The translations under genes were made by a program, and so were the position numbers. Source: Bacillus kexueae (GTDB taxonomy: Bacteria; Bacillota; Bacilli; Bacillales; Aeribacillaceae). Taken from it: DNA of 64,000 bases. Shown here piece by piece: positions 1 through 10,621 of the stretch. The stretch's first letter is position 1. Each line of letters opens with the position of its first letter. The DNA is taken from NCBI RefSeq assembly GCF_022809095.1, contig NZ_JALAZE010000006.1:62001-126000 (forward strand). The letters are read 5' to 3'. A model generated the notes under the pieces. The model made no database searches, had not been told where the DNA came from, and saw only the letters and a program-made list of their open reading frames with translations.

Positions 1-1
1 C

Positions 2-544
2 TTTCAACGTGGTGGGTTTACGGAAGAAGAATCGATGGAAGTCGTCCAAACACTAGCTGAAAGCAAAATCGATTTAATTGAAATTTCAGGGGGAAATTAC
101 GAAAAGCCTGCGATGATAGGTCCTGAAAAAGAAAGCACGAAAAAACGAGAAGCATACTTTTTAGCCTATGCAGAAAAAGTTCGAAAGCTTATTGATACAC
201 CCCTTGTCGTTACAGGGGGATTTCGTACCGTATCTGGCATGAATGAAGCCATTGATAGCGGCTCAGTCGATATGGTCGGAATCGCTCGACCTTTTGCGCT
301 AATGCCTGATCTGCCAAATCAAATTTTCAAAGGAACTTACGAACCAGTTTCGCTTGATCGCATATCGACGGGCGTTTCATGGATAGATCGAAATGCTCCG
401 ATGCTTGAAACGAGCTGGTATGCTCATCAATTGGAACGAATCGGTCGTGGTTTATCGCCGAAACAAAATTTAAGTGCATGGTCGACTTTGGTTCATTTTT
501 TTACCCAGCAAGGGATTCACGCATTTCAAAAGAGGAGAGCGTAA
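2..544 (+). CDS. NADH:flavin oxidoreductase, old yellow enzyme family (3' part)
   Basis: Open from the left edge, so only the C-terminal half is present; the frame is already open at base 2 and the true start lies outside. The residues form the second half of an FMN-binding TIM barrel: an IEISGGNYE strand, then VVTGGFRT and MVGIARPFALMPDLP, which are the phosphate-binding strands of the OYE family. Such enzymes use NAD(P)H and FMN to reduce activated alkenes or related substrates in the cytoplasm. The substrate cannot be told. The stop is followed by a dispersed repeat and a two-way terminator shared with the convergent glpP-like gene. Confidence 0.8.
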   Translation, partial: FQRGGFTEEESMEVVQTLAESKIDLIEISGGNYEKPAMIGPEKESTKKREAYFLAYAEKVRKLIDTPLVVTGGFRTVSGMNEAIDSGSVDMVGIARPFALMPDLPNQIFKGTYEPVSLDRISTGVSWIDRNAPMLETSWYAHQLERIGRGLSPKQNLSAWSTLVHFFTQQGIHAFQKRRA

Positions 545-555
545 AGGCCATTACG

Positions 556-726
556 AAAAGCGCAAAGCGCAAGTCCTTAGGCGAAGGGCGCTGGAGGACC
601 TGCGAGGAGGCTTCCGTCTCCACAATAGGGCCGAAGCGACCCGAGCTGATAGCGCTTGGAGCTAGACACCCAAAAACTGTAAAGAGAATACTTTAACACT
701 TTATTGAACTTAACCTTTCTGTACAA
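556..726 (-). repeat. Dispersed GC-rich intergenic repeat, copy 1
   Basis: GC-rich core (about 566-670) with an AT-rich tail that ends in CTGTACAA. It is shared with copies at 9482-9640 and 57066-57236. Read on the minus strand it starts in the AT-rich tail, then GTGTCTAGCTCCAAGCGC and a GC-rich part. It begins directly behind the terminator of the minus-strand gene at 787-1332. Short ORFs crossing it are not real genes. I recall similar GTCTAGCTCCAGCGC-type repeats in other Bacillaceae but could not check. Confidence 0.85.
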
Positions 727-734
727 TGAAAAAA

Positions 735-777
735 CCTCCAAAAATGTTTTTCATCACATTTTTGGAGGCTCTTTTTT
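735..777. terminator. Two-way Rho-independent terminator
   Basis: A perfect 12-bp stem (735-746 with 757-768) is followed by a T-run on the plus strand and preceded by an A-run, so it works in both directions. It ends the minus-strand glpP-like gene and probably also the plus-strand oxidoreductase upstream. Confidence 0.85.
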
Positions 778-786
778 CTGCTACTA

Positions 787-1332
787 TTATCCCCATAAAT
801 CTTCTCGTGAAGTGGTTACGGCTGTCGCGCCTGCATTTAATGCTTGCTGTACATCCTCTTTTGTTCGAATCAGCCCACCAGCTAAAATCGGAATCCCAGT
901 AGTTTCTTTAATTTCTTCAATAATGGAAGGAATGACACCTGGTAACACTTCTATGAAATCTGGTTGGTATTTTCGAATAAGCTCCAAGCTTTTTTCCATT
1001 GCGCCTGTATCTAGTAAAAACAGTCGCTGAATGGCATACACTTTCTTCTGCTTCGCTTTGGCAATCACGGATGATCGCGTTGAAATGAGACCGGCCGGCT
1101 TAACCTCTTGACATAAAAATTCGGCTGCGTATTCATCATTTTTAATTCCTTGAATTAAATCTACATGAATCAAGAGCTTTTTGTTGCTCGCTTTCGCAGC
1201 CATCACGAGATTTTTCACTTGTCCTAAATGACTATCTAGTAGTACACCGTATTCAAAATCACTTTTTAAGAAGCGGTCAAATTGCTTCATACTTCGAATC
1301 GCCGGGAGTACCGATTGACCATGAAACCCCAT
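787..1332 (-). CDS. glpP: GlpP-family antiterminator regulatory protein
   Basis: A 181-residue protein that matches GlpP over its full length: N-terminal [11 protein letters not shown], central [21 protein letters not shown] and C-terminal [18 protein letters not shown]. GlpP folds like a TIM barrel, senses glycerol 3-phosphate and lets transcription read through the leader of glycerol genes in Bacillus. The start has a good site (AAAGGAGTG). No glpF, glpK or glpD lies next to it here, so its targets must be elsewhere or it is a paralogue. It is separated from the LacI-type gene upstream by about 130 bp. Confidence 0.85.
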   Translation of the reverse strand: MGFHGQSVLPAIRSMKQFDRFLKSDFEYGVLLDSHLGQVKNLVMAAKASNKKLLIHVDLIQGIKNDEYAAEFLCQEVKPAGLISTRSSVIAKAKQKKVYAIQRLFLLDTGAMEKSLELIRKYQPDFIEVLPGVIPSIIEEIKETTGIPILAGGLIRTKEDVQQALNAGATAVTTSREDLWG

Positions 1333-1462
1333 GCGCTCGTCACTCCTTTATTTTTTCGTTCCGTTGACCACTCCTAACTGTACTACAATTTATAGGAAAT
1401 GGGAATCCGTTAATGAAAAAAGCCGTCCCTGTCATACCATATCTCAGTAATATTTGGTCTCA

Positions 1463-2769
<1,307 letters not shown>

Positions 2770-3939
2770 TCATTCCACTTGTTCTGTTAATTCCTTCACG
2801 CCATCACTTGGTTTTACGACATAAAAGTTCGCTTTTTTACCTGTTTTTGATTCGTATTTTTGCCCAACCTCGTGAACAAACGAAGAAACTTCATTATTTT
2901 TCACAATATTTACGGTACAACCACCAAACCCTGCACCCGTCATGCGTGCACCAATTGTACCCGGATGTTGCCATGCTGCTTCGACAAGCGAATCCAGTTC
3001 AAAACCGGTCACTTCATAATCATCTCGTAAGGAAAGTTGTGACTCATTCATAAGAACTCCAAACGAGGATAAGTCATCACTTCGTAAAAGCTCAACCGCT
3101 TTTTTTGTTCGCTCATTTTCCGTAACGACATGACGAACACGTTTAAACTCTACTGACGTTAAGAGGGACTTCACATTTTCAAGTTCCCCTACTTTTAAAT
3201 CAACGAGCTGGTGAATCGACTGCTTTTGTTTAATTTTAGCTAATGCTTTTTCACAGGTTTTACGCCTGTCATTGTACGCCGAATCTGCTAATTCTCTTTT
3301 TTTATTCGAATTCACAATGACAATCGACGCTTGTTGTAACGGCAATGGAGTATAGAGATAGGATAACGTGTCACAATTTAGTAGTATCGCTTGATCTCTT
3401 TTTCCAAACCCGACGGCAAATTGGTCCATAATTCCGCATTGAACGCCAATGTAGTCATTCTCTACTTGTTGCGCCATTTTCACAAGTGTGGTTCTATCTA
3501 GGTTTACCGAAAACATCTCATTAATCATAAAGGCCGTAACGAGTTCAATCGAAGCCGAAGAAGAAAGCCCTGCTCCATTCGGGATTGTTCCAGTATAATA
3601 AAGATCCATTCCTGTTAGCTCAACATCCATTTGCTCTTTAAAAAATTGAAAAATTCCTTTCGGATAATTCGCCCACCCGTGCCATTCATCAAATAATAAC
3701 GACTGAAGATTTACTACAATCAAACCCGTTGCCGAAAAATTCTCGGAGTAAAAGCGCAAAAGATGGTCCTTTCGCTTTCTTGCTACGACGTACGTACCGA
3801 TTTCAAGTGCACATGGTAAGACATGACCACCATTGTAATCAATATGCTCCCCAATTAAGTTCACTCGCCCAGGTGCGAAAAACACCCGAACGTCACCCTT
3901 TTTTCCAAACACGTGATGGAACGCTTGGATGAACTTCAT
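2770..3939 (-). CDS. galK: Galactokinase, first copy
   Basis: 389 residues, the usual length for GalK. The GHMP-kinase galactokinase signature GRVNLIGEHIDYNGG lies near residue 25, the ATP-binding PNGAGLSSSASIE near residue 120, and the C-terminal motif MTGAGFGGCTVN is present. It phosphorylates galactose with ATP to galactose 1-phosphate, the first Leloir step. It starts only 4 bp after galA1 stops and has its own site (GGGAG), so both are translated from one mRNA. A second, clearly homologous galK lies at 15145-16335. Both copies look intact. Confidence 0.95.
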   Translation of the reverse strand: MKFIQAFHHVFGKKGDVRVFFAPGRVNLIGEHIDYNGGHVLPCALEIGTYVVARKRKDHLLRFYSENFSATGLIVVNLQSLLFDEWHGWANYPKGIFQFFKEQMDVELTGMDLYYTGTIPNGAGLSSSASIELVTAFMINEMFSVNLDRTTLVKMAQQVENDYIGVQCGIMDQFAVGFGKRDQAILLNCDTLSYLYTPLPLQQASIVIVNSNKKRELADSAYNDRRKTCEKALAKIKQKQSIHQLVDLKVGELENVKSLLTSVEFKRVRHVVTENERTKKAVELLRSDDLSSFGVLMNESQLSLRDDYEVTGFELDSLVEAAWQHPGTIGARMTGAGFGGCTVNIVKNNEVSSFVHEVGQKYESKTGKKANFYVVKPSDGVKELTEQVE

Positions 3940-3943
3940 TCCA

Positions 3944-6187
3944 TCAACTCCCTTCCTCTACAACCGAAAGCTTCCAAATAACTGACTGAAAATCACCCGC
4001 TAGGAATGACGAGTCACTATATACGGTACCGTTATAAATAGCTGGAAGAGTGATTCCCGCATGCATGAGTTCATCTCCTTTATACACAGCGTTCAGCTCT
4101 TCGACTCGATAAAACTTCGACTCATCAAGTCCTACTAGCTTTAACTGAACTAAACCTGGGTTAGGCTTTGCTAGCGTTCGGTAAAATGCGACAATCGCTT
4201 CCTGTCGATCTGGTGATACAACCATCCACGCTGTATCATTTTGTTCAAATGGACTGAGAAGACGATAAAACCGCCCAAATTGAATAAGCTTTCGATTTTC
4301 TTTATAAAACGCTACTTGATTTTTCACTTTCGCTTTTTCCTCAGCTGGAAGCTTTGTCACATCCAATTCATAGCCAAACACCCCGAACATAGCGACATGA
4401 AATCTCGTCTCAAGTGGCGTTATTCGACGGGTTTGATGATTCGGCACAGCTGAAACGTGGGCCCCCATCGTTGAAAGTGGGTAAACAAGGGATGTTCCGT
4501 ACTGAATTTTTAATCGTTCAATCGCATCGGTATTATCACTCGTCCACGTCTGCGGCATGTAATAAAGCATTCCCGGATCAAATCGATTCCCTCCGCTTGC
4601 ACACGATTCAAATAACACATTCGGAAAACGCTTCGTCAATTCATCCAGCACCGCATACAGTCCTAACACATATCGATGAGCCACTTCTCCTTGTCTCGTA
4701 GCATCTAAATAATCCGTACCTATTTCGGACATATTTCGATTCATATCCCACTTTACATAGCGAATTGGTGCGTCTGATAGCAATTGACTAAGTGTATCGA
4801 TAATGAATGATTGAACCGGTTCTTTCGTTAAATCAAGCATATATTGATTCCGACCATGAGATAGCGGCCCCGTTTGTACCCCAAGTACCCAATCAGGGTG
4901 CTTTTCAAAAAGCATGCTTTTTTTTGATATCATTTCAGGCTCTACCCAAATGCCAAACTGCAACCCATTTTGTTCTACCTTTTGACCGAACCCCTTAACA
5001 CCTTCCGGAAGTTTCGTCTTATCAGCTATCCAATCTCCTAACGAAGTCGTATCATTATGTCGTCCTTCAAACCATCCATCGTCTAGTGCAAATAATTCAA
5101 TGCCGAGTTTAGAAGCTTCCTCGACAATTTCCATTAATTTCGATTCAGTAAAATTAAAATAAGTCGCTTCCCAATTGTTAATAAGGATGGGACGTTCCGA
5201 TTGTCGCCATTTCCCACGAACTAATCGATTCACATACAATTCGTGATACGTTTGACTCATCCCATTTAATCCCTCATCAGAAAACACCATCACCACTTCA
5301 GGCGTTTGAAAAGATTCCTTTTCTTCTAGTTTCCACGAAAAATCAAACGGATTTATTCCCATTAACACCCTTGCCATATCATAATGATCGACTTCGACAC
5401 CCGCTAAAAAATTCCCACTGTATACGAGGCTAAATCCATAAACGATACCACAATGTTCATTGGCATCTCGCTCTTTTAACGCGATAAATGGATTATGAAG
5501 GGAACTACTCACTCCTCGTTTACTATTAACCGATTGAAACCCTTTTGATAACCGATCGCATGCGATATGCCGTTCTTTAATCCAAGCACCATCCAAATGA
5601 ATCCAGTCAAAATTTGCATGAGGAAAATCAACCGATGCGCTTAAGGCACGATCCATGATGATTGGCTTTTTCCCTTCATTCGTGATTCTTGCACTACGGA
5701 TGATGGCATTATAACGAGCATACACAGTATAACTAAGCTCCACACAAACGTTTGTGTATGGATCTCGCATTGTAATAATTAATGTTTCAGCTTCGTTTTC
5801 ATCCTCGACATATACAGCAGGAAGCCCTTGTAACGAAGGCTTTCCATTTAATCGTTTAAAATGGTCATATTGCAACCTCGTCACCCGTGACCCATCTTCA
5901 TAGACGAAATGAAAGGCTGGTTCACGATAGTCCCCCGTTCCGTACGAAGGATATTCGCGCTTTACAAACTCTAAGGAAAAAGTAGAATCTCCTTCAAAAG
6001 CAAATGTAGCATTGCCGAGTGGTTCTTTCGGTAATTGAAGGAGGTGCGAGAAGTCCTTTCGATGAGAAATCTTTTTCCCAAAATACATATGACCAAGCTC
6101 ACCATTAGGCAAAACGGAAAAGATATAGCTCACATCTTTTCCTTGCAAGTGAAATTGCTTTTTATCATCCTGTACAAAAATCGGCAT
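3944..6187 (-). CDS. galA: Alpha-galactosidase, GH36, first copy
   Basis: 747 residues, full GH36 length: N-terminal beta-sandwich, TIM barrel and C-terminal sheet domain. The catalytic nucleophile is the Asp of YVKWDMNR; the acid/base is in the WTSDNTDAIERL segment; the substrate loop LDDGWFEGR and the CASGG motif are present. No signal peptide, so it acts inside the cell on melibiose, raffinose or similar sugars brought in by the ABC transporter encoded just upstream. Start ATG follows AAGGAGGAACGGGG; 12 bp separate it from the permease gene. A paralogue lies at 17205-19430. Confidence 0.93.
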   Translation of the reverse strand: MPIFVQDDKKQFHLQGKDVSYIFSVLPNGELGHMYFGKKISHRKDFSHLLQLPKEPLGNATFAFEGDSTFSLEFVKREYPSYGTGDYREPAFHFVYEDGSRVTRLQYDHFKRLNGKPSLQGLPAVYVEDENEAETLIITMRDPYTNVCVELSYTVYARYNAIIRSARITNEGKKPIIMDRALSASVDFPHANFDWIHLDGAWIKERHIACDRLSKGFQSVNSKRGVSSSLHNPFIALKERDANEHCGIVYGFSLVYSGNFLAGVEVDHYDMARVLMGINPFDFSWKLEEKESFQTPEVVMVFSDEGLNGMSQTYHELYVNRLVRGKWRQSERPILINNWEATYFNFTESKLMEIVEEASKLGIELFALDDGWFEGRHNDTTSLGDWIADKTKLPEGVKGFGQKVEQNGLQFGIWVEPEMISKKSMLFEKHPDWVLGVQTGPLSHGRNQYMLDLTKEPVQSFIIDTLSQLLSDAPIRYVKWDMNRNMSEIGTDYLDATRQGEVAHRYVLGLYAVLDELTKRFPNVLFESCASGGNRFDPGMLYYMPQTWTSDNTDAIERLKIQYGTSLVYPLSTMGAHVSAVPNHQTRRITPLETRFHVAMFGVFGYELDVTKLPAEEKAKVKNQVAFYKENRKLIQFGRFYRLLSPFEQNDTAWMVVSPDRQEAIVAFYRTLAKPNPGLVQLKLVGLDESKFYRVEELNAVYKGDELMHAGITLPAIYNGTVYSDSSFLAGDFQSVIWKLSVVEEGS

Positions 6188-6199
6188 CCCCGTTCCTCC

Positions 6200-7027
6200 T
6201 TACTTCACAGCACTTCCAAGCATTCCAGAAATAAATTGTCGTTGTAACACGAGGAAAAATACGATAATCGGTAAAGTGGCTAACGTTACTCCTGCCATCA
6301 CTTGGCCGTAATCGATTCGCGATAATCCGAATAAGCTCGATAGTGCTACTGGGAATGTGTACATGTCCGTTGAAGATAAAGCAATCAATGGCCATAAGAA
6401 GCTATTCCACTGAAACATGAATAAGAAGATGGCCGTCGCTGCCAACGCTGGACGCATTGAAGGCAATACAATGCGGAAAAAGATTTTCCATTCACCTGCC
6501 CCATCAATCCTTGCCGCTTCAATTAATGCATTTGGAAAAGCAAGCATGTTTTGTCGCATTAAGAAAATTGCAAATGGATAAGCCAAGTTTGGCAAAATAA
6601 CCGCTTGATACGTGTTCAACCAACCGAAGGCTGCCATCATTTTAAACAGCGGAATAATTGTCGCATGATACGGAACCATCATGGAAATGAGGAAGATACT
6701 AAAAATAAGGTTTCGTCCTTTAAATTCAAACTTCGCAAACGCATACGCTGCCATCGTACAAATGAATAAACTTAACACCGTATAAATGATTGCAATGAAA
6801 AGCGAGTTAAACATAACCTTCCCAATGCCAATGGATTCATTTAAATTCGCAACGTTTTCAAACAGCTGATCTCCTGGGACTAATACAGGAGGCTTTGAAA
6901 ACATTTTTCCACTTTCATTTGTCGCCCCAATCGCAGCCCAATAAAACGGAAATAAAGATATAATTGCCCCAATAATTAACACACCGTATAAACTGACCTT
7001 ACTGATTACACTTTTGTTTTTGTTCAT
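6200..7027 (-). CDS. Sugar ABC transporter permease, MalG type
   Basis: 275 residues with about six membrane segments and the EAA loop EAARIDGAGEWKIFFRIVLP that docks the ATPase, as in CUT1 family MalG/MsmG proteins. With the partner at 7024-7878 it forms the membrane channel for an oligosaccharide. Its ATG overlaps the stop of the partner gene (ATGA), a sign of translational coupling. The operon continues into galA1 and galK1, which points to alpha-galactosides as substrate. Confidence 0.92.
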   Translation of the reverse strand: MNKNKSVISKVSLYGVLIIGAIISLFPFYWAAIGATNESGKMFSKPPVLVPGDQLFENVANLNESIGIGKVMFNSLFIAIIYTVLSLFICTMAAYAFAKFEFKGRNLIFSIFLISMMVPYHATIIPLFKMMAAFGWLNTYQAVILPNLAYPFAIFLMRQNMLAFPNALIEAARIDGAGEWKIFFRIVLPSMRPALAATAIFLFMFQWNSFLWPLIALSSTDMYTFPVALSSLFGLSRIDYGQVMAGVTLATLPIIVFFLVLQRQFISGMLGSAVK

Positions 7028-7878
7028 TCTTTATCACCTGTCACTTTAAATTGGAAGTACGTTAAAATCCCGATTAAAATTACAATGACATACGCTATGG
7101 TCGAAGCATATCCGAAATCAAAGTAACGGAAGCCTGTTTGATATAAGTACATACCAATTGTTAACGTAGCATCACTTGGGCCACCCTTTGTTAACGTGTA
7201 CGGTTCATCAAACAATTGCAGCGTCCCGATTGTGGACAATACAACCGTAAATAAAATAACCGGCTTTAATTGCGGAACGGTTATGGAGAAAAACTGACGA
7301 ATCTTTGAAGCTCCATCAATGCTAGCTGCTTCGTAAATTTCCTCTGAAATATTTTGAAGACCAGCCAAGAAAATCACCATGTTATACCCTACCCAGCGCC
7401 ACGTCATCGCAATAATTAAGGATACCTTCGCCCAGATTGGATGCGATAACCAAGGAACCGACTCTAACCCTAAAAAGTTCAAAAACTGATTCATCACACC
7501 ATCATTCATTAACATAATGGAGAAAATAATCGCATACGCCACGAGAGACGTTACCGCCGGAAGGAAGAACGTAACACGGAAGAACCCTTTCATTTTCAAT
7601 AATGCAGAGTTTAATAGTGTCGCTAATAACATCGCCAGAAAGATCATAATCGGAACTTGAATGATTAATAGAATAAACGTATTTTTCAACGCTTTTAAGA
7701 AAATCTCATCCTCAAATAGCCGAATATAGTTATCAAGTCCAACAAACGTAAACTCTCCCCCGCTATTCGTTTGGAAACTTAAAATAAACGAATAAATAAT
7801 CGGGTATAACATAAACACACTAAACAATAAAACCGCTGGTGCAATAAATAAGTAAGGCACATATTTCTTCGTTTTCAT
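7024..7878 (-). CDS. Sugar ABC transporter permease, MalF type
   Basis: About 284 residues from the chosen start (KTKKYVPYLFIAPAVLLFS). The ATG at 7878 has GTAGGA at the right distance, while the ATG at 7902 has no ribosome binding site, so the shorter protein is preferred. Six membrane segments; EAA loop EAASIDGASKIRQFFSITVP. CUT1 family, pairs with the MalG-type protein. It lies behind the binding-protein gene, from which a hairpin with T-run (7957-8006) separates it. Confidence 0.9.
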   Translation of the reverse strand: MKTKKYVPYLFIAPAVLLFSVFMLYPIIYSFILSFQTNSGGEFTFVGLDNYIRLFEDEIFLKALKNTFILLIIQVPIMIFLAMLLATLLNSALLKMKGFFRVTFFLPAVTSLVAYAIIFSIMLMNDGVMNQFLNFLGLESVPWLSHPIWAKVSLIIAMTWRWVGYNMVIFLAGLQNISEEIYEAASIDGASKIRQFFSITVPQLKPVILFTVVLSTIGTLQLFDEPYTLTKGGPSDATLTIGMYLYQTGFRYFDFGYASTIAYVIVILIGILTYFQFKVTGDKE

Positions 7879-7956
7879 ATGAATCCTACTCTCTTTCCTC
7901 ATGAAAATAATAACAAGCGAAAGACTCGCAATCTCCCAAGATGACCATCTCGATTT

Positions 7957-8006
7957 GAAAAAAGAGAGATTTAGAAGCCGAATAGTTGATTCGTTTCTAA
8001 ATCTCC
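7957..8006 (-). terminator. Intra-operon terminator or attenuator hairpin
   Basis: An 11-bp perfect stem (7967-7977 with 7996-8006) is followed by a T-run on the minus strand. It lies between the binding-protein gene and the permease genes. This arrangement commonly lets the binding protein be made in excess over the permeases. Confidence 0.75.
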
Positions 8007-8016
8007 CCTCCTCAAA

Positions 8017-9309
8017 TTAATGGCTGTTTACGTCACGCTTTGTACGATCAGCTAATCGATCTGCGGCTTCCTCTAACGCTTCTTTTACGTCTTTTCCGTT
8101 AAAGACATCGGCTTGCGCCTTAATTGCTTCATCTAAAGCTAGTGAGTAATCCTTCGTATAATAGGCAGTTGGCACATCTTTCATTTCCTCAGCGAACAGC
8201 TGCCAAATTTTCTGACCACCGAAGAATTCTACTTCACCGGTAAATACGTCAGAATCATAGACGGAATTTAAACTCGGGAATAAACCATATTTCTCCATCG
8301 CCATTAACTGAACATCATCTGTTGTAGCGAAATAGCTTAAGAAGTCGTATGCTTCCTCCGCATGCTCAGACGACGCTGGAATCATCCAGCTAGAACCACC
8401 TAAGTTAGAAGCGCGATTTTCTCCTTCTGAAAAGGCAGGAAGTAAGAATACGCCCCAATCTCCTTCAGAATCTTTTGCTTGATCGACAATTGTTCCGTAA
8501 TACCAAGCACCAAATGGAATCGTTGCAACCGATCCGTCAATCGTAGCGGAAACAATACCGTTCCAGCCATCAACATCTTTAATTAAGTCTGCATCTGAAA
8601 ATTTCTTTAACATTTCCATCGCTTGGACTGATTTTGGATTCGTTAAGTCAATGTTTCCTTCTTCATCAAAGTAAAATACCCCTTGCTGATTTAACATCAT
8701 ACGGAATGTCGGATCATCTTTAAATTTATCAAGCGGCATGGAGAATGCGCCTGTTTCATCTTTAATTTTTTGACCTGCCTCTAAGAAATCGTCCCACGTT
8801 TTGATCTCATCAGGATTTACACCTGCTTGCTCAAATAAGCTACGGCGATAAAACATTCCGCCTGGACCCGCATCAAATGGCATCGCATAAAAAGTGCCAT
8901 CTACACTTGTTAAATCTTTCTTAAATTGCGGGAAAAGATTTGCATACTCATCAAATCCCTTTTCAGATAAGTTTAGGAATCCTTTCGGAAACGCTTCCAC
9001 ATAGCCGTGAATGCGATCATCTTCAACAAGCACAATATCCGGTAGTCCCGTACCACCAGCTGCTAAACCAGTCGATAATTTATCATACACATCAAGACGA
9101 CCAAGGTCCTCCACTTTAATTTCAACATTTGGATGTTCCTCTTGATACTTCTCCATTGCTTCATTAAGTGCACCGACGTTTACATTCCACGCCCATGCCG
9201 TTAACGTTACTTTTCCATCTTCGCTACTTGCTCCCTCATTTGAACTACAACCAACGAGGATTAGCGAGAATACGAGTAAAAAACTAATCATGCCATATAG
9301 CTTTTTCAT
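8017..9309 (-). CDS. Sugar ABC transporter substrate-binding lipoprotein
   Basis: About 430 residues from ATG 9309, which follows a GAAGGGAG site; the TTG at 9336 is rejected because it would extend the protein before its signal sequence. The N-terminus KKLYGMISFLLVFSLILVGC is a lipoprotein signal with lipobox LVGC, so the mature protein is tethered outside the membrane. The rest is a CUT1 extracellular binding protein (family 1). It should catch galactosides and hand them to the two permeases downstream. No ATPase gene is present in the cluster; a shared MsmX-type ATPase elsewhere is the likely energy source. Confidence 0.92.
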   Translation of the reverse strand: MKKLYGMISFLLVFSLILVGCSSNEGASSEDGKVTLTAWAWNVNVGALNEAMEKYQEEHPNVEIKVEDLGRLDVYDKLSTGLAAGGTGLPDIVLVEDDRIHGYVEAFPKGFLNLSEKGFDEYANLFPQFKKDLTSVDGTFYAMPFDAGPGGMFYRRSLFEQAGVNPDEIKTWDDFLEAGQKIKDETGAFSMPLDKFKDDPTFRMMLNQQGVFYFDEEGNIDLTNPKSVQAMEMLKKFSDADLIKDVDGWNGIVSATIDGSVATIPFGAWYYGTIVDQAKDSEGDWGVFLLPAFSEGENRASNLGGSSWMIPASSEHAEEAYDFLSYFATTDDVQLMAMEKYGLFPSLNSVYDSDVFTGEVEFFGGQKIWQLFAEEMKDVPTAYYTKDYSLALDEAIKAQADVFNGKDVKEALEEAADRLADRTKRDVNSH

Positions 9310-9340
9310 TTCCCCATTCTCCCTTCTATCACGCAAACTT

Positions 9341-9354
9341 CGTAAGCGTTTTCA
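9341..9354 (-). promoter_or_regulatory. cre site before the ABC transporter operon
   Basis: On the minus strand TGAAAACGCTTACG fits the CcpA target pattern TGNAANCGNWNNCW except at the last base. It lies about 30 bp before the binding-protein start, where CcpA would block transcription when glucose is present. Confidence 0.7.
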
Positions 9355-9370
9355 TTATCTGCAATTTTGA

Positions 9371-9427
9371 TTTTAGTAAATTAACTGAAAATAGTCAATA
9401 ATTTTAACTAAACTTTTTTACTAAAAC
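9371..9427 (-). promoter_or_regulatory. Candidate galactoside-regulator operators before the ABC operon
   Basis: TTTTAGTAAA at 9371-9380 and TTTTACTAAAA at 9416-9426 are inverted copies of one motif. The same motif is found before galK2 and galA2. A LacI-family repressor, probably the one at 1463-2479, is the likely binder. Reminiscent of GalR operators of lactic acid bacteria, from memory. Confidence 0.5.
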
Positions 9428-9481
9428 ATTATCTTATTTTTCTATTTTTTTATTAATATTTAACTTTGAAAGAAAGTAAGA

Positions 9482-9640
9482 AAAACGTAAAGCGCCCGCC
9501 TATCGGCGAAGGGCGCTGGAGGACCTGCAAGGAGGCTTCCGTCGCCACGGCAGGGCCGAAGCGACCCGAGCTGATGGCGCTTGGAGCTAGACACCAAAAA
9601 AACTGTAAAGAGAATACTGAACTTAAACGTTCTGTAACAA
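9482..9640 (-). repeat. Dispersed GC-rich intergenic repeat, copy 2
   Basis: Same element as at 556-726 and 57066-57236, including the tail that ends in CTGTAACAA. This copy lacks about 13 bp in the tail and has a different, stronger GC-rich hairpin at 9490-9516. It directly follows the galM-side terminator on the minus strand. Confidence 0.85.
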
Positions 9641-9642
9641 TA

Positions 9643-9681
9643 AAAAAAACGCAAATCCTCCCCTACATAGGTAGATTTGCG
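9643..9681 (-). terminator. Terminator of the galK2-to-epimerase operon
   Basis: 8-bp stem (9650-9657 with 9674-9681) followed by a run of eight T on the minus strand, just behind the aldose epimerase gene. Confidence 0.8.
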
Positions 9682-9688
9682 CCTTATT

Positions 9689-10621
9689 TTATAAATCTTC
9701 CACTTTCATATTGAAAAACCATTCAACCGATTCATTCGCCGGTATTTGGGATACTTTACGAATTTTCTCCGCAACGTAAACATCATCGTATACACCGGTG
9801 CAGGGCTCTAAAGCAAAATTGTAATCTCCTCTGTAGCCACCTTGTGTTTTCCATACTCCTAAGTACGGAACTTGCTCAACCGGAAATTCATACGTTAATT
9901 GGCGAGAAATATCACGTTGAATAGCTTTACACCAACCTTCTCTTAACTTCTCTGTAAAGTAAAATTTTTCGCAAGTATTATTCTTTGATCCCATCATTTT
10001 ACTCAAATCGATTGATTCATTCGTTTGAAGGGACACCGTCATAGGATACGAATGTCTCGTCCCCCACTCTCCTAAATGTACAGTGCTATGCTCGACTGAC
10101 ATAATCTCGTTTAAGTGAGCAGGAACGTCAATTTCCGAATGTTCATTTAAATTTAACAGTGCATGAGGAGTCCAAATGAATGAGAATGGTTGATTTCCTC
10201 TGTTTATCGCTCGATACGATATTTCTAAGCTCTCACCATTTAGTCGAATTGTTTTGTGTAAAATATACGGAAATCGTTCGCTTTGTACCGTCAAATGCAA
10301 CGTTTCGCCATCTAACCTCGCATCCCACGGCATCGCCCAAACTTCCCCATGGTCCGGAACAACCTCACCATTTAAAGGATGAACCGTTTCATCAATACTC
10401 GGAAAAACTTCATCAAAGCCACTTGAATCATACTGGGAAAAGTCGGCTCCGTAAGGAGGAATAGTTAATTCTCCTTCTGCTTGAAAGAGCCACTCATAGT
10501 TCCCTTTTTTATCAAAGAGACTAGCTAATTTTCCGCCATAGGATGGAAGGACAATCGCCCGAATGACCTCGTTTTCGAATTGTAGCGCCTGTACTCCTTT
10601 ATATACCGTTTCCTTTATCAT
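9689..10621 (-). CDS. Aldose 1-epimerase-like protein (galactose mutarotase superfamily)
   Basis: 310 residues with the beta-rich mutarotase fold: PSYGGKLASLFDKKG near the start, FIWTPHALLNL in the middle and FALEPCTGVYDDV near the end. It probably interconverts alpha and beta anomers of galactose freed by the beta-galactosidase, so that GalK can use it. Last gene of the galK2-GH42-galE-galT operon; its ATG overlaps the galT stop (ATGA). It belongs to a divergent branch of the family, so the exact sugar is not certain. Confidence 0.75.
   Translation of the reverse strand: MIKETVYKGVQALQFENEVIRAIVLPSYGGKLASLFDKKGNYEWLFQAEGELTIPPYGADFSQYDSSGFDEVFPSIDETVHPLNGEVVPDHGEVWAMPWDARLDGETLHLTVQSERFPYILHKTIRLNGESLEISYRAINRGNQPFSFIWTPHALLNLNEHSEIDVPAHLNEIMSVEHSTVHLGEWGTRHSYPMTVSLQTNESIDLSKMMGSKNNTCEKFYFTEKLREGWCKAIQRDISRQLTYEFPVEQVPYLGVWKTQGGYRGDYNFALEPCTGVYDDVYVAEKIRKVSQIPANESVEWFFNMKVEDL

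Noticed and set aside
474-696. Two short plus-strand frames over the first GC-rich repeat
   Set aside because: They lie inside a repeat found three times in intergenic DNA; the peptides only mirror the repeat and lack ribosome binding sites.
9460-9714. Frames over the second repeat on both strands
   Set aside because: Same reason; the repeat and a terminator explain the sequence.
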